Shown: positions 1-7,856, counted from the first letter of the stretch. The stretch is DNA of 64,000 nt from Thermogemmatispora onikobensis (GCF_001748285.1 NZ_BDGT01000008.1:1-64000), one strand, 5' to 3'. The notes: generated by a model from the sequence alone, not told the origin. A program made the numbers and translations.

Positions 1-1
1 T

Positions 2-343
2 GACTTAGAGATAGCCCTGCAAAAGGTAGCTAGCCTAGGCCATAGAATTGATAAATATATATTTATCACTACAGAAGAGATTACCCCACAGGTTCATCAA
101 TATGCAATCAGCTTATATAAGCGAACAGGTGGCATAGAATTTGCAGTACTTGATTGTATCACATTTATCAGACATTTCTTGCATCTCTTTCACCATCTAA
201 GAAACAATTTTCTTGATATCTATCAACAGCTCATTTTAGAAGAGCCAGAAAGCTCCGTCAGGCAAGAACTGAAGGAGGCATTCCTAGCACTGCGCCTGGC
301 AGCAGTAAGTAGCAACGGGGTCGGCGGCGACGAGGGGAACTGA
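2..343 (+). CDS. C-terminal part of a possible restriction-modification protein (5' end outside window)
   Basis: An open frame enters from the left edge and ends at TGA 341-343, leaving 113 residues of a longer protein. The stretch is distinctly more AT-rich than its neighbours, which suggests horizontal transfer. It contains an ITTEEI segment, then YKRTGGIEFAVLDCITFIRH and a helix ending in LKEAFLALRLAA. This reminded me of the C-terminus of SacI-family type II restriction endonucleases, but that is recollection and not a database match. A methyltransferase partner would be expected upstream, outside the window. It could equally be another AT-rich accessory protein. The last residues are Gly/Asn-rich and end shortly before the convergent exporter operon. 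Confidence 0.5.
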   Translation, partial: DLEIALQKVASLGHRIDKYIFITTEEITPQVHQYAISLYKRTGGIEFAVLDCITFIRHFLHLFHHLRNNFLDIYQQLILEEPESSVRQELKEAFLALRLAAVSSNGVGGDEGN

Positions 344-428
344 GTCAGGCGGCAGGACTATGGCCCCAATAATCAAGCCGGTATCCCCGCCTCAAAGAGC
401 AAGAGATACCGGCCCCTTCTTCCAGAAA

Positions 429-474
429 GTTGCCTGCCTGGTCCAGAGCGCCAGGCTTCAGGCTGGCAGGCAGC
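429..474 (-). terminator. Hairpin after the ABC permease gene
   Basis: The arms agttgcctgcc and ggcaggcagct form an imperfect stem just beyond the permease stop codon at 483. There is no clear U-tract, so termination is only likely. Confidence 0.35.
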
Positions 475-482
475 TCCCGCCT

Positions 483-1391
483 CTAATCCTGTTTATTGAA
501 GGCCACTGCGCCCCAGACAATAAAGATCAGTCCCAGGGCCGCCACAATCGCCAGCTCCACCGGCGTCGAGAGCGTCGTATCGAACACCTTCACCCCCAGA
601 CCCAGGGCATCCAGCACAAACTGGGGCAGATTGAGCGCGCGCAGCACCGCCTGCCGCAGCGGGTCCACCCCGTACGTCACCGGGTTAATCTTCGTCAGAA
701 AGGCCAGCCAGTCAGGCAGATTGCGCAGGGGGAAGAGCGCCCCACTCAGGAAGAACATCGGCATCAGGAAGAACTGCATGATCATCTGGAAGCCTTCCAT
801 CGACTTCATGCGCGAGGCGATGACAATGCCCAGCGATGTCAGAGAGAAGGCCAGCAGCAGCATCTCTAGCATCAGCTTGACCACCAGGCCAACGCTCAGA
901 TTGACCCCCACCAGCGGCGCGAAGATCAGCATGATCGTCCCCTGCAACATGGCGATCGTGCTGCCACCAAGGGCCTTCCCCAGCACCAGCGAGGTGCGTG
1001 AGATCGGCGCCACTAACATCTCGCGCAGAAAACCAAACTCGCGGTCCCAGACGATCGAAATCGCCGAGAAGATCGAGGTAAAGAGCACCGTCATGCTCAA
1101 GACGCCCGGGAAGAGGAAGGTTCGGAAATCCAGAGTCGTCGCCCCCGGCGGCAGATTGGCCTGGCTGCCAACTACATTCAGGCTGCTGGAAAGGCCTGAA
1201 CCAAAGATGAAGAGAAACATCAACGGCTGGGCCAGCGAGGTGATGATCCGTATCCAGTCGCGCACAAAGCGCAAAACCTCGCGGTACCAGATGATCACAA
1301 TCGTATTGAGGTTGCGCCGGAATGGCCCGTTGATCGGCGTCAGGGCCTGCTCAATCTGCGCCGGTTGCGGCGTCGCTACAGTTGTCGCCAT
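483..1391 (-). CDS. ABC-2 type transporter permease (DrrB-like)
   Basis: This is the membrane subunit of an ABC-2 family exporter and works with the ATPase encoded immediately upstream. The 302-residue product has a soluble N-terminus followed by about six hydrophobic segments. The order resembles daunorubicin-resistance DrrB and NodJ permeases, with a conserved WDREFGFLREMLVAPISR loop before the third segment. The start at 1391 (MATTVATP) is preceded by AAGGAGG eight bases upstream, better than the in-frame ATG 21 bases earlier. The gene is last in a marR-ATPase-permease operon. The MarR regulator and the DrrA-like partner suggest export of a drug or lipid-like compound; the actual substrate cannot be read from the sequence. 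Confidence 0.93.
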   Translation of the reverse strand: MATTVATPQPAQIEQALTPINGPFRRNLNTIVIIWYREVLRFVRDWIRIITSLAQPLMFLFIFGSGLSSSLNVVGSQANLPPGATTLDFRTFLFPGVLSMTVLFTSIFSAISIVWDREFGFLREMLVAPISRTSLVLGKALGGSTIAMLQGTIMLIFAPLVGVNLSVGLVVKLMLEMLLLAFSLTSLGIVIASRMKSMEGFQMIMQFFLMPMFFLSGALFPLRNLPDWLAFLTKINPVTYGVDPLRQAVLRALNLPQFVLDALGLGVKVFDTTLSTPVELAIVAALGLIFIVWGAVAFNKQD

Positions 1392-1396
1392 GATCT

Positions 1397-2494
1397 TTAC
1401 CTCCTTCCCCACTGGCGCGAGCGCATGAAGCCGCGCATCTGCTCTCGGACATCAGCCTCTTCTTCACGGATCTCGCGTCCCGTCAGCTTGATAAAGACAT
1501 CGTCCAGCGTCGGGCGCCGCACGCTGATCGAGGCAATGCGCGCCGTCACCTTCTCAACGATGCGCGGAACCAGCTCTTCGCCGCCCGCAATCTCAAAAAC
1601 CAGCTCCCCCTTGTTCTCCCGCGGCTCAACCCCAAAATGCTCCTTAATCTGCTGCGCCGCTACAGCGTTATCGCTGGTCCTGAGACGAATAACATCGCCT
1701 CCTACCATGTCCTTGAGCCGACTCGGCGTGTCCAGCGCTACGATCTTGCCATGATCAATAATGGCAATTCGATCACAATATTCAGCTTCATCCATATAGT
1801 GCGTGGTCAAAAACATCGTAATCTGCTTTTGCTGGCGCAGATTTAGAATATATGACCAGAGATGCAGGCGCGTCTGTGGATCAAGGCCGATGGTTGGCTC
1901 ATCGAGGAAAAGGACGCGCGGATAGTGCAAGAGGCCGCGAGCGATCTCCAGACGGCGCTTCATGCCTCCCGAGAAGGTGCGCACCAGCTGGTCGCGCCGG
2001 TCGTAGAGATCGACCATCTTGAGCAGCTCCTCGCGACGCTGCTTGCTCACCGCCGCCGGCAAACCATAGACGGTGGCGTGGAAGCGCAGGTTCTCGTCCG
2101 CAGTCAGGCGATCGTCAAGGCTCGGGTCCTGGAAGATGAGGCCGATCGATTCGCGCACCTTGTTGCGCTGCGTCACAAGGTCATAGCCGGCGATGCGCGC
2201 CCGCCCAGCAGTGGGATGCAGCAGGGTACAAAGCATGTTGATGGTGGTCGATTTGCCAGCCCCATTGGGGCCGAGGAAGCCGAAGATTTCCCCAGGGTAG
2301 ACTTCGAACGAGATGCCTTTGACCGCTTCCAGCTTGCCGTAGTGGCGGGTCAGGCCCTCAACTTCGATGATGGGCGCACCCGTGGGCCGCACTCCCTCGC
2401 TCGCTACCGCCATCCGCAGATCCGCCGGCGACTGAATCCGTCCGTTGAGCTGTTCTCCTTGCAATGTCTGCTCTTCAGCAGCCATGTCTGCCAT
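1397..2494 (-). CDS. ABC transporter ATP-binding protein (DrrA-like)
   Basis: This is the ATPase that powers the adjacent ABC-2 permease. The 365-residue protein has a Walker A GPNGAGKST near residue 77, a Q-loop, the signature FSGGMKRRLEIARG and a Walker B VLFLDEPTIGLDP followed by the H-loop TTHYMDEAE. The C-terminal extension, about 100 residues with the LDDVFIKLTGREI motif, is typical of DrrA/CcmA-type exporters. Start 2494 has AAGGAGA five bases upstream and lies inside the end of the marR gene (20-bp overlap), so translation is probably coupled. The permease begins six bases after the stop codon. Function as an exporter ATPase is secure; the substrate is unknown. Confidence 0.95.
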   Translation of the reverse strand: MADMAAEEQTLQGEQLNGRIQSPADLRMAVASEGVRPTGAPIIEVEGLTRHYGKLEAVKGISFEVYPGEIFGFLGPNGAGKSTTINMLCTLLHPTAGRARIAGYDLVTQRNKVRESIGLIFQDPSLDDRLTADENLRFHATVYGLPAAVSKQRREELLKMVDLYDRRDQLVRTFSGGMKRRLEIARGLLHYPRVLFLDEPTIGLDPQTRLHLWSYILNLRQQKQITMFLTTHYMDEAEYCDRIAIIDHGKIVALDTPSRLKDMVGGDVIRLRTSDNAVAAQQIKEHFGVEPRENKGELVFEIAGGEELVPRIVEKVTARIASISVRRPTLDDVFIKLTGREIREEEADVREQMRGFMRSRQWGRR

Positions 2495-2999
2495 GTATCT
2501 CTCCTTCTCTCTCAGCTCTCTCAGCTATCACAGCGGCCAGCTCTTCTAGCCCGCGAAGAAGAGCGCACCGCCCCTCTTCGCTCATGAGGCTGAAGACTGC
2601 CTTGAGCTGCTCCTTCATCTGATGCGCCATGTGTTGGCGCAATTCTCGCCCAGAGTCGGTAAACTCAACAAAAACCTGACGACGATCCTGCCGATCACGC
2701 CTCCTCATCACCAGCCCCCGTCGTTCCAGGCTGTCAACCGCCCGCACCACCGTCGCGGGATCAAGGTCAAGACGACTGGCCAGCAGACCGATGGTGTACG
2801 GCTCCCCCCCTTCTTGCAGTGCCCGCTGCAGCAAGCCCAACACCATGAACTGGGTCGTACTCACAATCACCCCATGCTGATGGGCCCGCTTGAAACTCGC
2901 TCCCATCGCCCTCTGAATCTGGCTGAAAAGGCCCGCAAAGCGCTCCGCCTGCTCCTCCAGATCCTGTACTTGCCTTTCACCATCGGTCTCTCTTTCCAT
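2475..2999 (-). CDS. MarR family transcriptional regulator
   Basis: This is a winged-helix repressor of the MarR family, first gene of the exporter operon and probably its autoregulator. Residues in the middle form the DNA-binding winged helix: IGLLASRLDLDPATVVRAVDSLERRGLVMRRRDRQDRR is the classic recognition helix and wing. Both ends are long helices for dimerisation. I chose ATG 2999 (MERETDGE) because GGAAG lies upstream; a TTG start at 3035 would add 12 residues but lacks a good ribosome site. An imperfect palindrome sits between the start and the promoter, as expected for MarR autoregulation. The ligand is unknown. Confidence 0.92.
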   Translation of the reverse strand: MERETDGERQVQDLEEQAERFAGLFSQIQRAMGASFKRAHQHGVIVSTTQFMVLGLLQRALQEGGEPYTIGLLASRLDLDPATVVRAVDSLERRGLVMRRRDRQDRRQVFVEFTDSGRELRQHMAHQMKEQLKAVFSLMSEEGRCALLRGLEELAAVIAERAEREGEIHGRHGC

Positions 3000-3056
3000 G
3001 ACCCCTGCTTGCTTCCTTTCTTCCTGCGTTGCCAACTCGTTGCTCTACTCAGTTCG

Positions 3057-3085
3057 TTGTTGCTACCAATTAGTGGTAGTAACAA
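3057..3085 (-). promoter_or_regulatory. Probable MarR operator
   Basis: TTGTTGCTACC and GGTAGTAACAA are inverted repeats (one mismatch) separated by seven bases. They lie about 10 bases downstream of the expected transcription start of the marR operon, a usual position for MarR repression. Confidence 0.65.
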
Positions 3086-3101
3086 TTATTGACTTAATCA
3101 A

Positions 3102-3130
3102 AGAATAGCACGGTCTTCCACCACTGTCAA
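3102..3130 (-). promoter_or_regulatory. Promoter of the marR-ABC exporter operon
   Basis: On the minus strand a perfect -35 TTGACA and a -10 TATTCT are separated by exactly 17 bases. Transcription would start near 3095, directly before the palindromic operator. Confidence 0.8.
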
Positions 3131-3145
3131 GCCCACCCCTCAATT

Positions 3146-3181
3146 CGATATATCGTTTTTTGAAAGTATAACGATATATCG
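3146..3181. promoter_or_regulatory. Pair of CGATATATCG palindromes upstream of the marR promoter
   Basis: The self-complementary decamer CGATATATCG occurs twice, 26 bases centre to centre, at 3146-3155 and 3172-3181. AT-core palindromes of this kind are known as PadR-family operators. No PadR gene is in the window, so the cognate regulator would act in trans. The sites lie about 50-85 bases upstream of the marR operon start. Confidence 0.5.
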
Positions 3182-3217
3182 GGTCAGTGTCAAGGTGGCA
3201 GGTTCTCGCTCTGTTCC

Positions 3218-3240
3218 AGCGGGCCCCTCAAAGGCCCGCT
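3218..3240 (-). terminator. Hairpin downstream of the tatA-like gene
   Basis: AGCGGGCC and GGCCCGCT form a perfect 8-bp stem with a 7-base loop. It lies downstream of the tatA-like gene on the minus strand. There is no U-run, so it may be a factor-assisted terminator. Confidence 0.45.
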
Positions 3241-3489
3241 GGCAGGCTCATAGACGGGGCAAAGCTGCGGACTGTTCGTGCTTTCTTCGTGATGCTTGCC
3301 TGGTGATCACCAGCCCTGTCCATGGTCAGCCGGTGAGGGTGAGAGACAAAAAGAGAGGAGCAGCGGCGTAATAGAGGGATCGCCACGGCGGCTTTGCCGT
3401 CGCAGATGGGAATGGCAAGAGTCTAGGGTGAGGCTGACGCACAGCGACAGGATCACCAGGGATGCAGGCTTCACCGGCGAAGGTGCCTC

Positions 3490-3828
3490 TCAGGCACCGG
3501 CAGCACCGTCACGGACTGCGCCTTTGTTCGCCTGCTCCGCACGGGAAGGGGTCAGCGCCGCCTCCTGGCTCTGGCCTGCACGCTGCTCCTTCTGCTCCTT
3601 GAGCAGGAGGCTGGCCGCCTCGCGCGTATTGAGCGGCAGGCGAGGGATGTTCCCAGAAATCTGCGCCAGCTCCTCAACCTGCAGCTCTTCTTTGATCTTG
3701 TCTTTCACTACCCGGGCTTGACCCACTCCCCGACCCAGGTTGCGCGCTACCGATTGGAGCGCCCGCGGCCCGAAGAGCGCCAGCCCAAAGAGGAAGATGA
3801 TTAGCAGATCAATCGGATGAAAGCCCAT
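3490..3828 (-). CDS. tatA: Twin-arginine translocase subunit TatA/TatB-like
   Basis: The product belongs to the TatA/TatB (MttA/Hcf106) family, which forms the pore-associated part of the twin-arginine protein export system in the cytoplasmic membrane. The 112 residues begin with a hydrophobic helix (IDLLIIFLFGLALFGP) containing the FGP hinge. A basic amphipathic helix follows (ARNLGRGVGQARVVKDKIKEEL), then a flexible Glu/Gln-rich tail. ATG 3828 is preceded by AGGTGG; the upstream GTG lacks a ribosome site. The gene stands alone, without tatC beside it. Whether it acts as TatA or TatB cannot be decided from length alone. Confidence 0.85.
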   Translation of the reverse strand: MGFHPIDLLIIFLFGLALFGPRALQSVARNLGRGVGQARVVKDKIKEELQVEELAQISGNIPRLPLNTREAASLLLKEQKEQRAGQSQEAALTPSRAEQANKGAVRDGAAGA

Positions 3829-3935
3829 AGGGGCCACCTTTCGTCTTGGCTCTCTCGCTTTCCAACTGGGAAGCCAGTAGCCGCGTCCCTACTCGCTGGT
3901 TCTTCTTCTCAAAAGTATGATACCATAACAACGTG

Positions 3936-3978
3936 CCGTCGGGGACCCCTGGATTCATCCAGGGGAGGAAGGCGGCCC
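3936..3978 (+). mobile_element. IS200/IS605-type element end (hairpin remnant)
   Basis: CCCCTGG-attc-ATCCAGGGG-type arms (3947-3966) followed by AGGAA form the subterminal hairpin seen at the ends of IS200/IS605 elements. The 43-base block occurs again at 9314-9356 with only a few differences. No transposase or TnpB gene accompanies it here, so it is a remnant. Confidence 0.6.
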
Positions 3979-4013
3979 CCTCCTTCCCTGGAGACAGCCC
4001 ACGAGGCAGCGCG

Positions 4014-4370
4014 ATCTCCACGGGATCTGGCTTCACGACGGCGATATCAAGCACGTCCAGCTAGAGCTTGCCCTGCTCTCAACCCCGCACGCAGCCACCG
4101 ATCTACTACGTCTGATCTTCGACGTCTGGTATCAGCCCCGCGAGATGCGTTCCAACGGAAGCTGGCATTGGGCCTGGGCCGGCTTTGTCGTCAAAAGCCT
4201 GGAGGCCCTGATCCTTGGTGCCTATCCTGCGCAGGCGCGCAAGCTGGCCACCTTCTTCGCCCACAATAGTCCCCACAGCGTCACAGTCTATGAGGCCCTG
4301 CGCTGGGAATGGACCGCTATTCGCCTCCTCCGCTTCGGCACCCTCGCCCAGCGACAGGCCTTTCGTGGGC
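4014..4370 (+). pseudogene. Fragment of an unrecognised protein gene beside the IS605-type end
   Basis: Reading in the frame of ATG 4145, an open, protein-like stretch runs from about 4014. It begins DLHGIWLHDGDIKH and continues through LIFDVWYQPREMRSNGSW and FVVKSLEALILGAYPAQARK. Coding-like composition starts directly after the IS605-type hairpin with no start codon or ribosome site, and it degrades into low-complexity Pro/Trp/Arg near 4380. This looks like the internal part of a gene that lost its 5' end, perhaps through the element. I do not recognise the family. A short real gene starting at ATG 4145 is possible but less likely. Confidence 0.4.
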
Positions 4371-4379
4371 AGGCCACGC

Positions 4380-5076
4380 GCGCTGGAGCCGCGCCGTTGC
4401 CCTGGCCCTGGCCAAGGCCAACCAGCCCACAGCGATTCTTAACGACTAGCCGGGACAGGACAGCGAAAAAATTCAGGAACGAAAAAGTGATCGTTAGGAG
4501 TTTATTATACTGGAGAGAGTGCCGAGGTTGACTATCTGGCTTTCCCTCGCACCGTAGTCCATGCTCTCTCTCAGTATCTCCTCGCGTCTCTCAGACCTCG
4601 CCTCGTAAGAGGGGGCACCCCACCACGAGGTCGCGCGAGGAAGGGGGAAACGAGGAAGTGAGAGGGGAGGGCTACGACTGTGAGTACAGAGGCCGGCAGT
4701 GGTCAACGCAGGAGATCCAGGCCCGGAGCTTCCCCCACACACCCCCACTCCGGGCCTGCCGATTGCTGTTTTTCGGTTCCTGCTACAGCAATCGGTCTCC
4801 TTCTTTTTGGCCACTTGCAAGCAGCGCCAGCTCCTTTCTCTTTCCCTTAGCCAGGACCACCTTCAACCAGCCACCTGCTCACCTTGTTGCTCCCTGACAT
4901 GGCCAGATCGGGGGAGAAAGAGGTCTTCTACTACTGCCTATTCTCTGGCCTGTGCTATCATCTAAGCCGAATAGAGAAATGCAAGAATAAAAAAATGAGG
5001 AGGGCAGCGCACCGACGCTGTCCATGTCAGCGAGCAAGCGAGTAAGCAAGTACGTAAGTGAGTGAGTGAGGGAACC
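4380..5076. other. Non-coding stretch with structured RNA candidate
   Basis: No convincing gene is seen here. Frames open on either strand are low-complexity and lack ribosome sites. The only notable content is the double hairpin at 4719-4808 and a run of gcaag/gtgag repeats just before the gene at 5077. Confidence 0.5.
4719..4808 (+). ncRNA. Double-hairpin structured RNA or terminator candidate
   Basis: Two perfect stem-loops lie one base apart. AGGCCCGGAG (4719-4728) pairs with CTCCGGGCCT (4748-4757). CCGATTGCTGT (4759-4769) pairs with ACAGCAATCGG (4785-4795). A T-rich tract (tctccttcttttt) follows on the plus strand. No gene precedes it, so it could end a small RNA. Only the fold potential is seen; transcription is inferred. 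Confidence 0.45.
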
Positions 5077-5772
5077 ATGCAGCCCAGAGAGAGCTTTCCC
5101 CCGAGTGGCACCCAGCTCCGCACAATCGTTGTCAGTGCCCTGATCCTTTTCGCCCTGGCCGGCATCATGAGCGGCTTCGCCTTCGGGGCCGCCGTGCGCC
5201 ACCGATCCAGCGCCGGCCAGCCGACGCCATCGCCGACCGTGCCCACCATCGCCCAGCACACCATCACGCCGACACCGACGCCATCGCCGGTGCCCATTCT
5301 CCTCGGGATTCCCCGTTTTGCTGCCGGACCGACTTTCAGCGAAGCCGCCGACGGCCAGACCAGCTACACTGTGACCGCACAGGCCATCGACAAGCAAGGG
5401 CAGACCATCAACCGCAGCGGAGTGACCTGCAAGCTCTGGCTGGTGCACCGCGTCCCTGACGGGGTTCTTCTCCAGCTGCCCGATATCGGCAAGCGCATGG
5501 ATCTGGCCAGCATCCAGCAACCCATCCCGGGGCAGGTCAAAGACAAACCCTACGACGAAGTCGCAGGATTGCAGTTCTCGGCAGGCACCCCACAAACCCA
5601 GTCCTGCGATTCCCAAGGGCGGGCCACCTGGAACTACACCATCTCCCCCAGCGTGCAGCCGGGCAAGTACGATCTCGTCCTGCTCACCGACTGGCAGGGC
5701 ATCCATTACAACTGGAGCTGGGCCCACATCGTCATTACCAAAGCACAGGGAATGGGGCCAGGCAACGACTGA
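5077..5772 (+). CDS. Membrane-anchored conserved hypothetical protein
   Basis: The 231-residue product starts with a short cytoplasmic end, one hydrophobic helix (IVVSALILFALAGIMSGFAFGAA, roughly residues 20-42) and a Thr/Pro-rich linker of TPSP repeats. An extracellular domain of about 150 residues follows. That domain is rich in beta-strand-like stretches (SYTVTAQAIDKQGQTINRSG; KYDLVLLTDWQG) and has two Cys residues that could pair outside the cell. The layout resembles Ig-like or carbohydrate-binding surface domains, but I recognise no family. ATG 5077 has GTGAGGGA upstream. The Thr/Pro linker style recurs in the exported protein at 29010. Confidence 0.75.
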   Translation: MQPRESFPPSGTQLRTIVVSALILFALAGIMSGFAFGAAVRHRSSAGQPTPSPTVPTIAQHTITPTPTPSPVPILLGIPRFAAGPTFSEAADGQTSYTVTAQAIDKQGQTINRSGVTCKLWLVHRVPDGVLLQLPDIGKRMDLASIQQPIPGQVKDKPYDEVAGLQFSAGTPQTQSCDSQGRATWNYTISPSVQPGKYDLVLLTDWQGIHYNWSWAHIVITKAQGMGPGND

Positions 5773-5954
5773 GCACCAGCGGTAGTTGTCCTGTTGCACC
5801 TCACCGACCAGCAAGCAGCTCGGCGTCAGGGACTTCCTGCCGGCCTGGCGGAGGAGAGGAGGGAGTGGCCGGAACGCGAAGCAGCCAGCGCCCTCTTTGT
5901 CCTGTAGCTTGCAAGGCCGATGACAGCGCTCCTCTTCGTCGCTCGCTCGCTCAT

Positions 5955-6821
5955 TCACTCACTCGCTTGCTCCGCTCGGCCTTGCAGCATCTGCGCCAGC
6001 TCACGCAGCACTCCCCGGATCAGCAGCACAAAGCGCGAACTGGCGGCGGCGGCAGTCGCCAGCACCTCGCCATGATCTACCGGCTGTCCCTCGCTCCCGG
6101 TGGCGCTATTCGTAATCAGGCTCAGACCAAGAACCCGCAGCCCCATATGGCGGGCTACGATCACCTCGGGCACGGTAGACATCCCCACGGCATCACCCCC
6201 AATCTGGCGCAGAAAGCGCAGCTCAGCCGGCGTCTCGTAGGATGGGCCACTGACCATCACATAGACCCCTTCATGCAGATGCAGGCTGGGAATCTCCCCC
6301 GCCACCCTCTGTACCAGGGTCCGCAGCTCCTCATCGTAGGCCGCCGTCATGGCTGGGAAACGTACCCCGAGCCGCTCATCGTGAGGACCACGCAGCGGAT
6401 GCCAGCCCGCCAACCCGGGCAGATTGATGTGATCGCGAATCAGCATGAAATCGCCGGGCTGATAGGCTGGATTCAAGGCGCCCGCCGCATTGGTCACCAC
6501 AAGCACCTGGGCCCCCAGACGCGCCATCACCCGCACAGGCAGGGTGATCTCCTGCGGTGTATAGCCCTCGTAGAGATGCAGCCGCCCCTGCATGGCTACC
6601 AACGCTACCCCCTCCAGCTGTCCCAATATCAAGCGACCAGCATGGCCCGCCACTGTCGACGAGGGCCAATGCGGCAGCTGAGCATAAGGAATGGCAGCTG
6701 TGGCCTCTACCGCTTCGGCCAGCTCGCCCAGACCTGACCCCAAAATCAGGGCGACCTGGGGCACCAACGGAGAGCGCTCCTGGATTACCGCCACAGCCTC
6801 CTCGACCTGGTCGTACAACAT
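5955..6821 (-). CDS. Purine nucleoside phosphorylase
   Basis: This enzyme cleaves inosine/guanosine-type nucleosides with phosphate to free base and ribose-1-phosphate in cytoplasmic purine salvage. The 288-residue protein matches the trimeric PNP family: ALILGSGLGELAE (phosphate loop), GRLHLYEGY, VVTNAAGALNP, VMVSGPSYETPAE and GGDAVGMSTVPEVIVARH. The usual ITNMAAG segment reads ITNSATG. GAGGAT precedes ATG 6821. The gene follows the recombinase-like gene by only four bases and is probably transcribed with it from the promoter at 7828-7856. Confidence 0.94.
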   Translation of the reverse strand: MLYDQVEEAVAVIQERSPLVPQVALILGSGLGELAEAVEATAAIPYAQLPHWPSSTVAGHAGRLILGQLEGVALVAMQGRLHLYEGYTPQEITLPVRVMARLGAQVLVVTNAAGALNPAYQPGDFMLIRDHINLPGLAGWHPLRGPHDERLGVRFPAMTAAYDEELRTLVQRVAGEIPSLHLHEGVYVMVSGPSYETPAELRFLRQIGGDAVGMSTVPEVIVARHMGLRVLGLSLITNSATGSEGQPVDHGEVLATAAAASSRFVLLIRGVLRELAQMLQGRAEQASE

Positions 6822-6825
6822 AGTG

Positions 6826-7722
6826 CTATCCTCGTCGCATCAGCAAAGAATCGTGTCCCTCAGACGCTCCCCAGCCCTTTGAGGGTCCTGCTTCTCTCGA
6901 TAGGTGAGCATATTCCAATAATGCCTGTACACCCTGTGGCTCGCTGCTCCGCTTGATAGCCAGCAGCATCAAGGACTGACGCAACTGACAGGGCGTCAGC
7001 TCGGCGATGCCAGCACGCTGAGCGTAGTTCCTCACCACCAGCCAGAAGCCCTGGCGAGTCAGCCTCCGCCCATGATGGTTCACAAAGAGGCCAGGCTCCT
7101 CGGGATGATGGCGAGCCAGATAAGGGCGCGAGCGCAGCAGATATTGCTCCAGCGCCATAATGGCCTGCGAGGTCAGCGGGCACTCGCGCACGCACCCATC
7201 GCCACGCGGATAGACCAGCGAGCCACAGAGGCGATCGAAACAGCCCACATCGAGGGCCACGAGATCAGTGAGGTGCATCCCCGTTGCATAGAGCACCTGC
7301 ACCATTGCCAGATCGCGCATGCCCGTTGGCGTGAACGGCGGAATCTGCTCCAGCAGACGCATGAGCTGCTCAGCCGAAAGCACCGGGAAGGTGGTCCTGA
7401 GAGCACGGGGAGCTGGCACCGCCTCCAGCGGATTCCTCTCCAATAGCCCCAGGCTTTTAAGATGGCGAAAAAAGGTTTTGAGCGCGGCCAGCTTGCGGCT
7501 GATCGTCGTGGGCTGATAGGCGCGCACCTGGCGCATCTCCTCTAGATAGGCCCGAATATCCTCGCTCTCCACCTCCGACCAGTGTCGGCGTTGCCGCTGT
7601 TGCGCTAGAAACGAGGAGAACTGAGAGAGATCGTTGCGATAGGCCGCCACCGTGTGGTGATTGATTCCAGCGCCCCTCTCAGCCAGAGTGGCGAGATAGG
7701 CATCCACAGCTTCTTGCAACAT
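6826..7722 (-). CDS. Catalytically degenerate tyrosine recombinase (XerC/D-like)
   Basis: The 298-residue protein has the two-domain form of Xer recombinases: an N-terminal SAM-like DNA-binding domain (to about residue 95) and a C-terminal catalytic-fold domain. The catalytic set is broken. The first Arg (usually ATGLR) is His150, the beta-hairpin Lys region has Cys, the HxxR box is Cys245-Gln-Leu-Arg248, the LGH position reads LEY, and no Tyr lies where the nucleophile should be. The reading frame is otherwise intact and well started (GGGGAT upstream of ATG 7722). It is therefore probably a DNA-binding pseudo-enzyme, not a recombinase. It shares a promoter with PNP. Confidence 0.85.
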   Translation of the reverse strand: MLQEAVDAYLATLAERGAGINHHTVAAYRNDLSQFSSFLAQQRQRRHWSEVESEDIRAYLEEMRQVRAYQPTTISRKLAALKTFFRHLKSLGLLERNPLEAVPAPRALRTTFPVLSAEQLMRLLEQIPPFTPTGMRDLAMVQVLYATGMHLTDLVALDVGCFDRLCGSLVYPRGDGCVRECPLTSQAIMALEQYLLRSRPYLARHHPEEPGLFVNHHGRRLTRQGFWLVVRNYAQRAGIAELTPCQLRQSLMLLAIKRSSEPQGVQALLEYAHLSREAGPSKGWGASEGHDSLLMRRG

Positions 7723-7827
7723 TGCGACATATCCCCTACCCAGAAATGAGAAAGCAGTGCACCTACCACCATCTTCTCGTCTCGTCCGTGTCTGAGGGAG
7801 GAGTGGGTGGCTTGCCTCGGTGCTGGC

Positions 7828-7856
7828 ATTATATGCCAGAGGCTGGAGAGAGGCAA
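7828..7856 (-). promoter_or_regulatory. Promoter of the recombinase-like/PNP operon
   Basis: On the minus strand, -35 TTGCCT and a perfect -10 TATAAT are separated by 17 bases. The start would be about 100 bases before the recombinase-like gene. Confidence 0.75.

Noticed and set aside
4879-5958. Long minus-strand frame opposite the membrane protein at 5077
   Set aside because: The plus-strand frame has a ribosome site, a membrane helix and coherent composition; the minus frame is Gly/Ala/Asp low-complexity and has none of these.
6826-7722. Active integrase of a genomic island
   Set aside because: Catalytic residues are missing, the gene is coupled to a housekeeping salvage gene, and no attachment-site repeats or island genes surround it.
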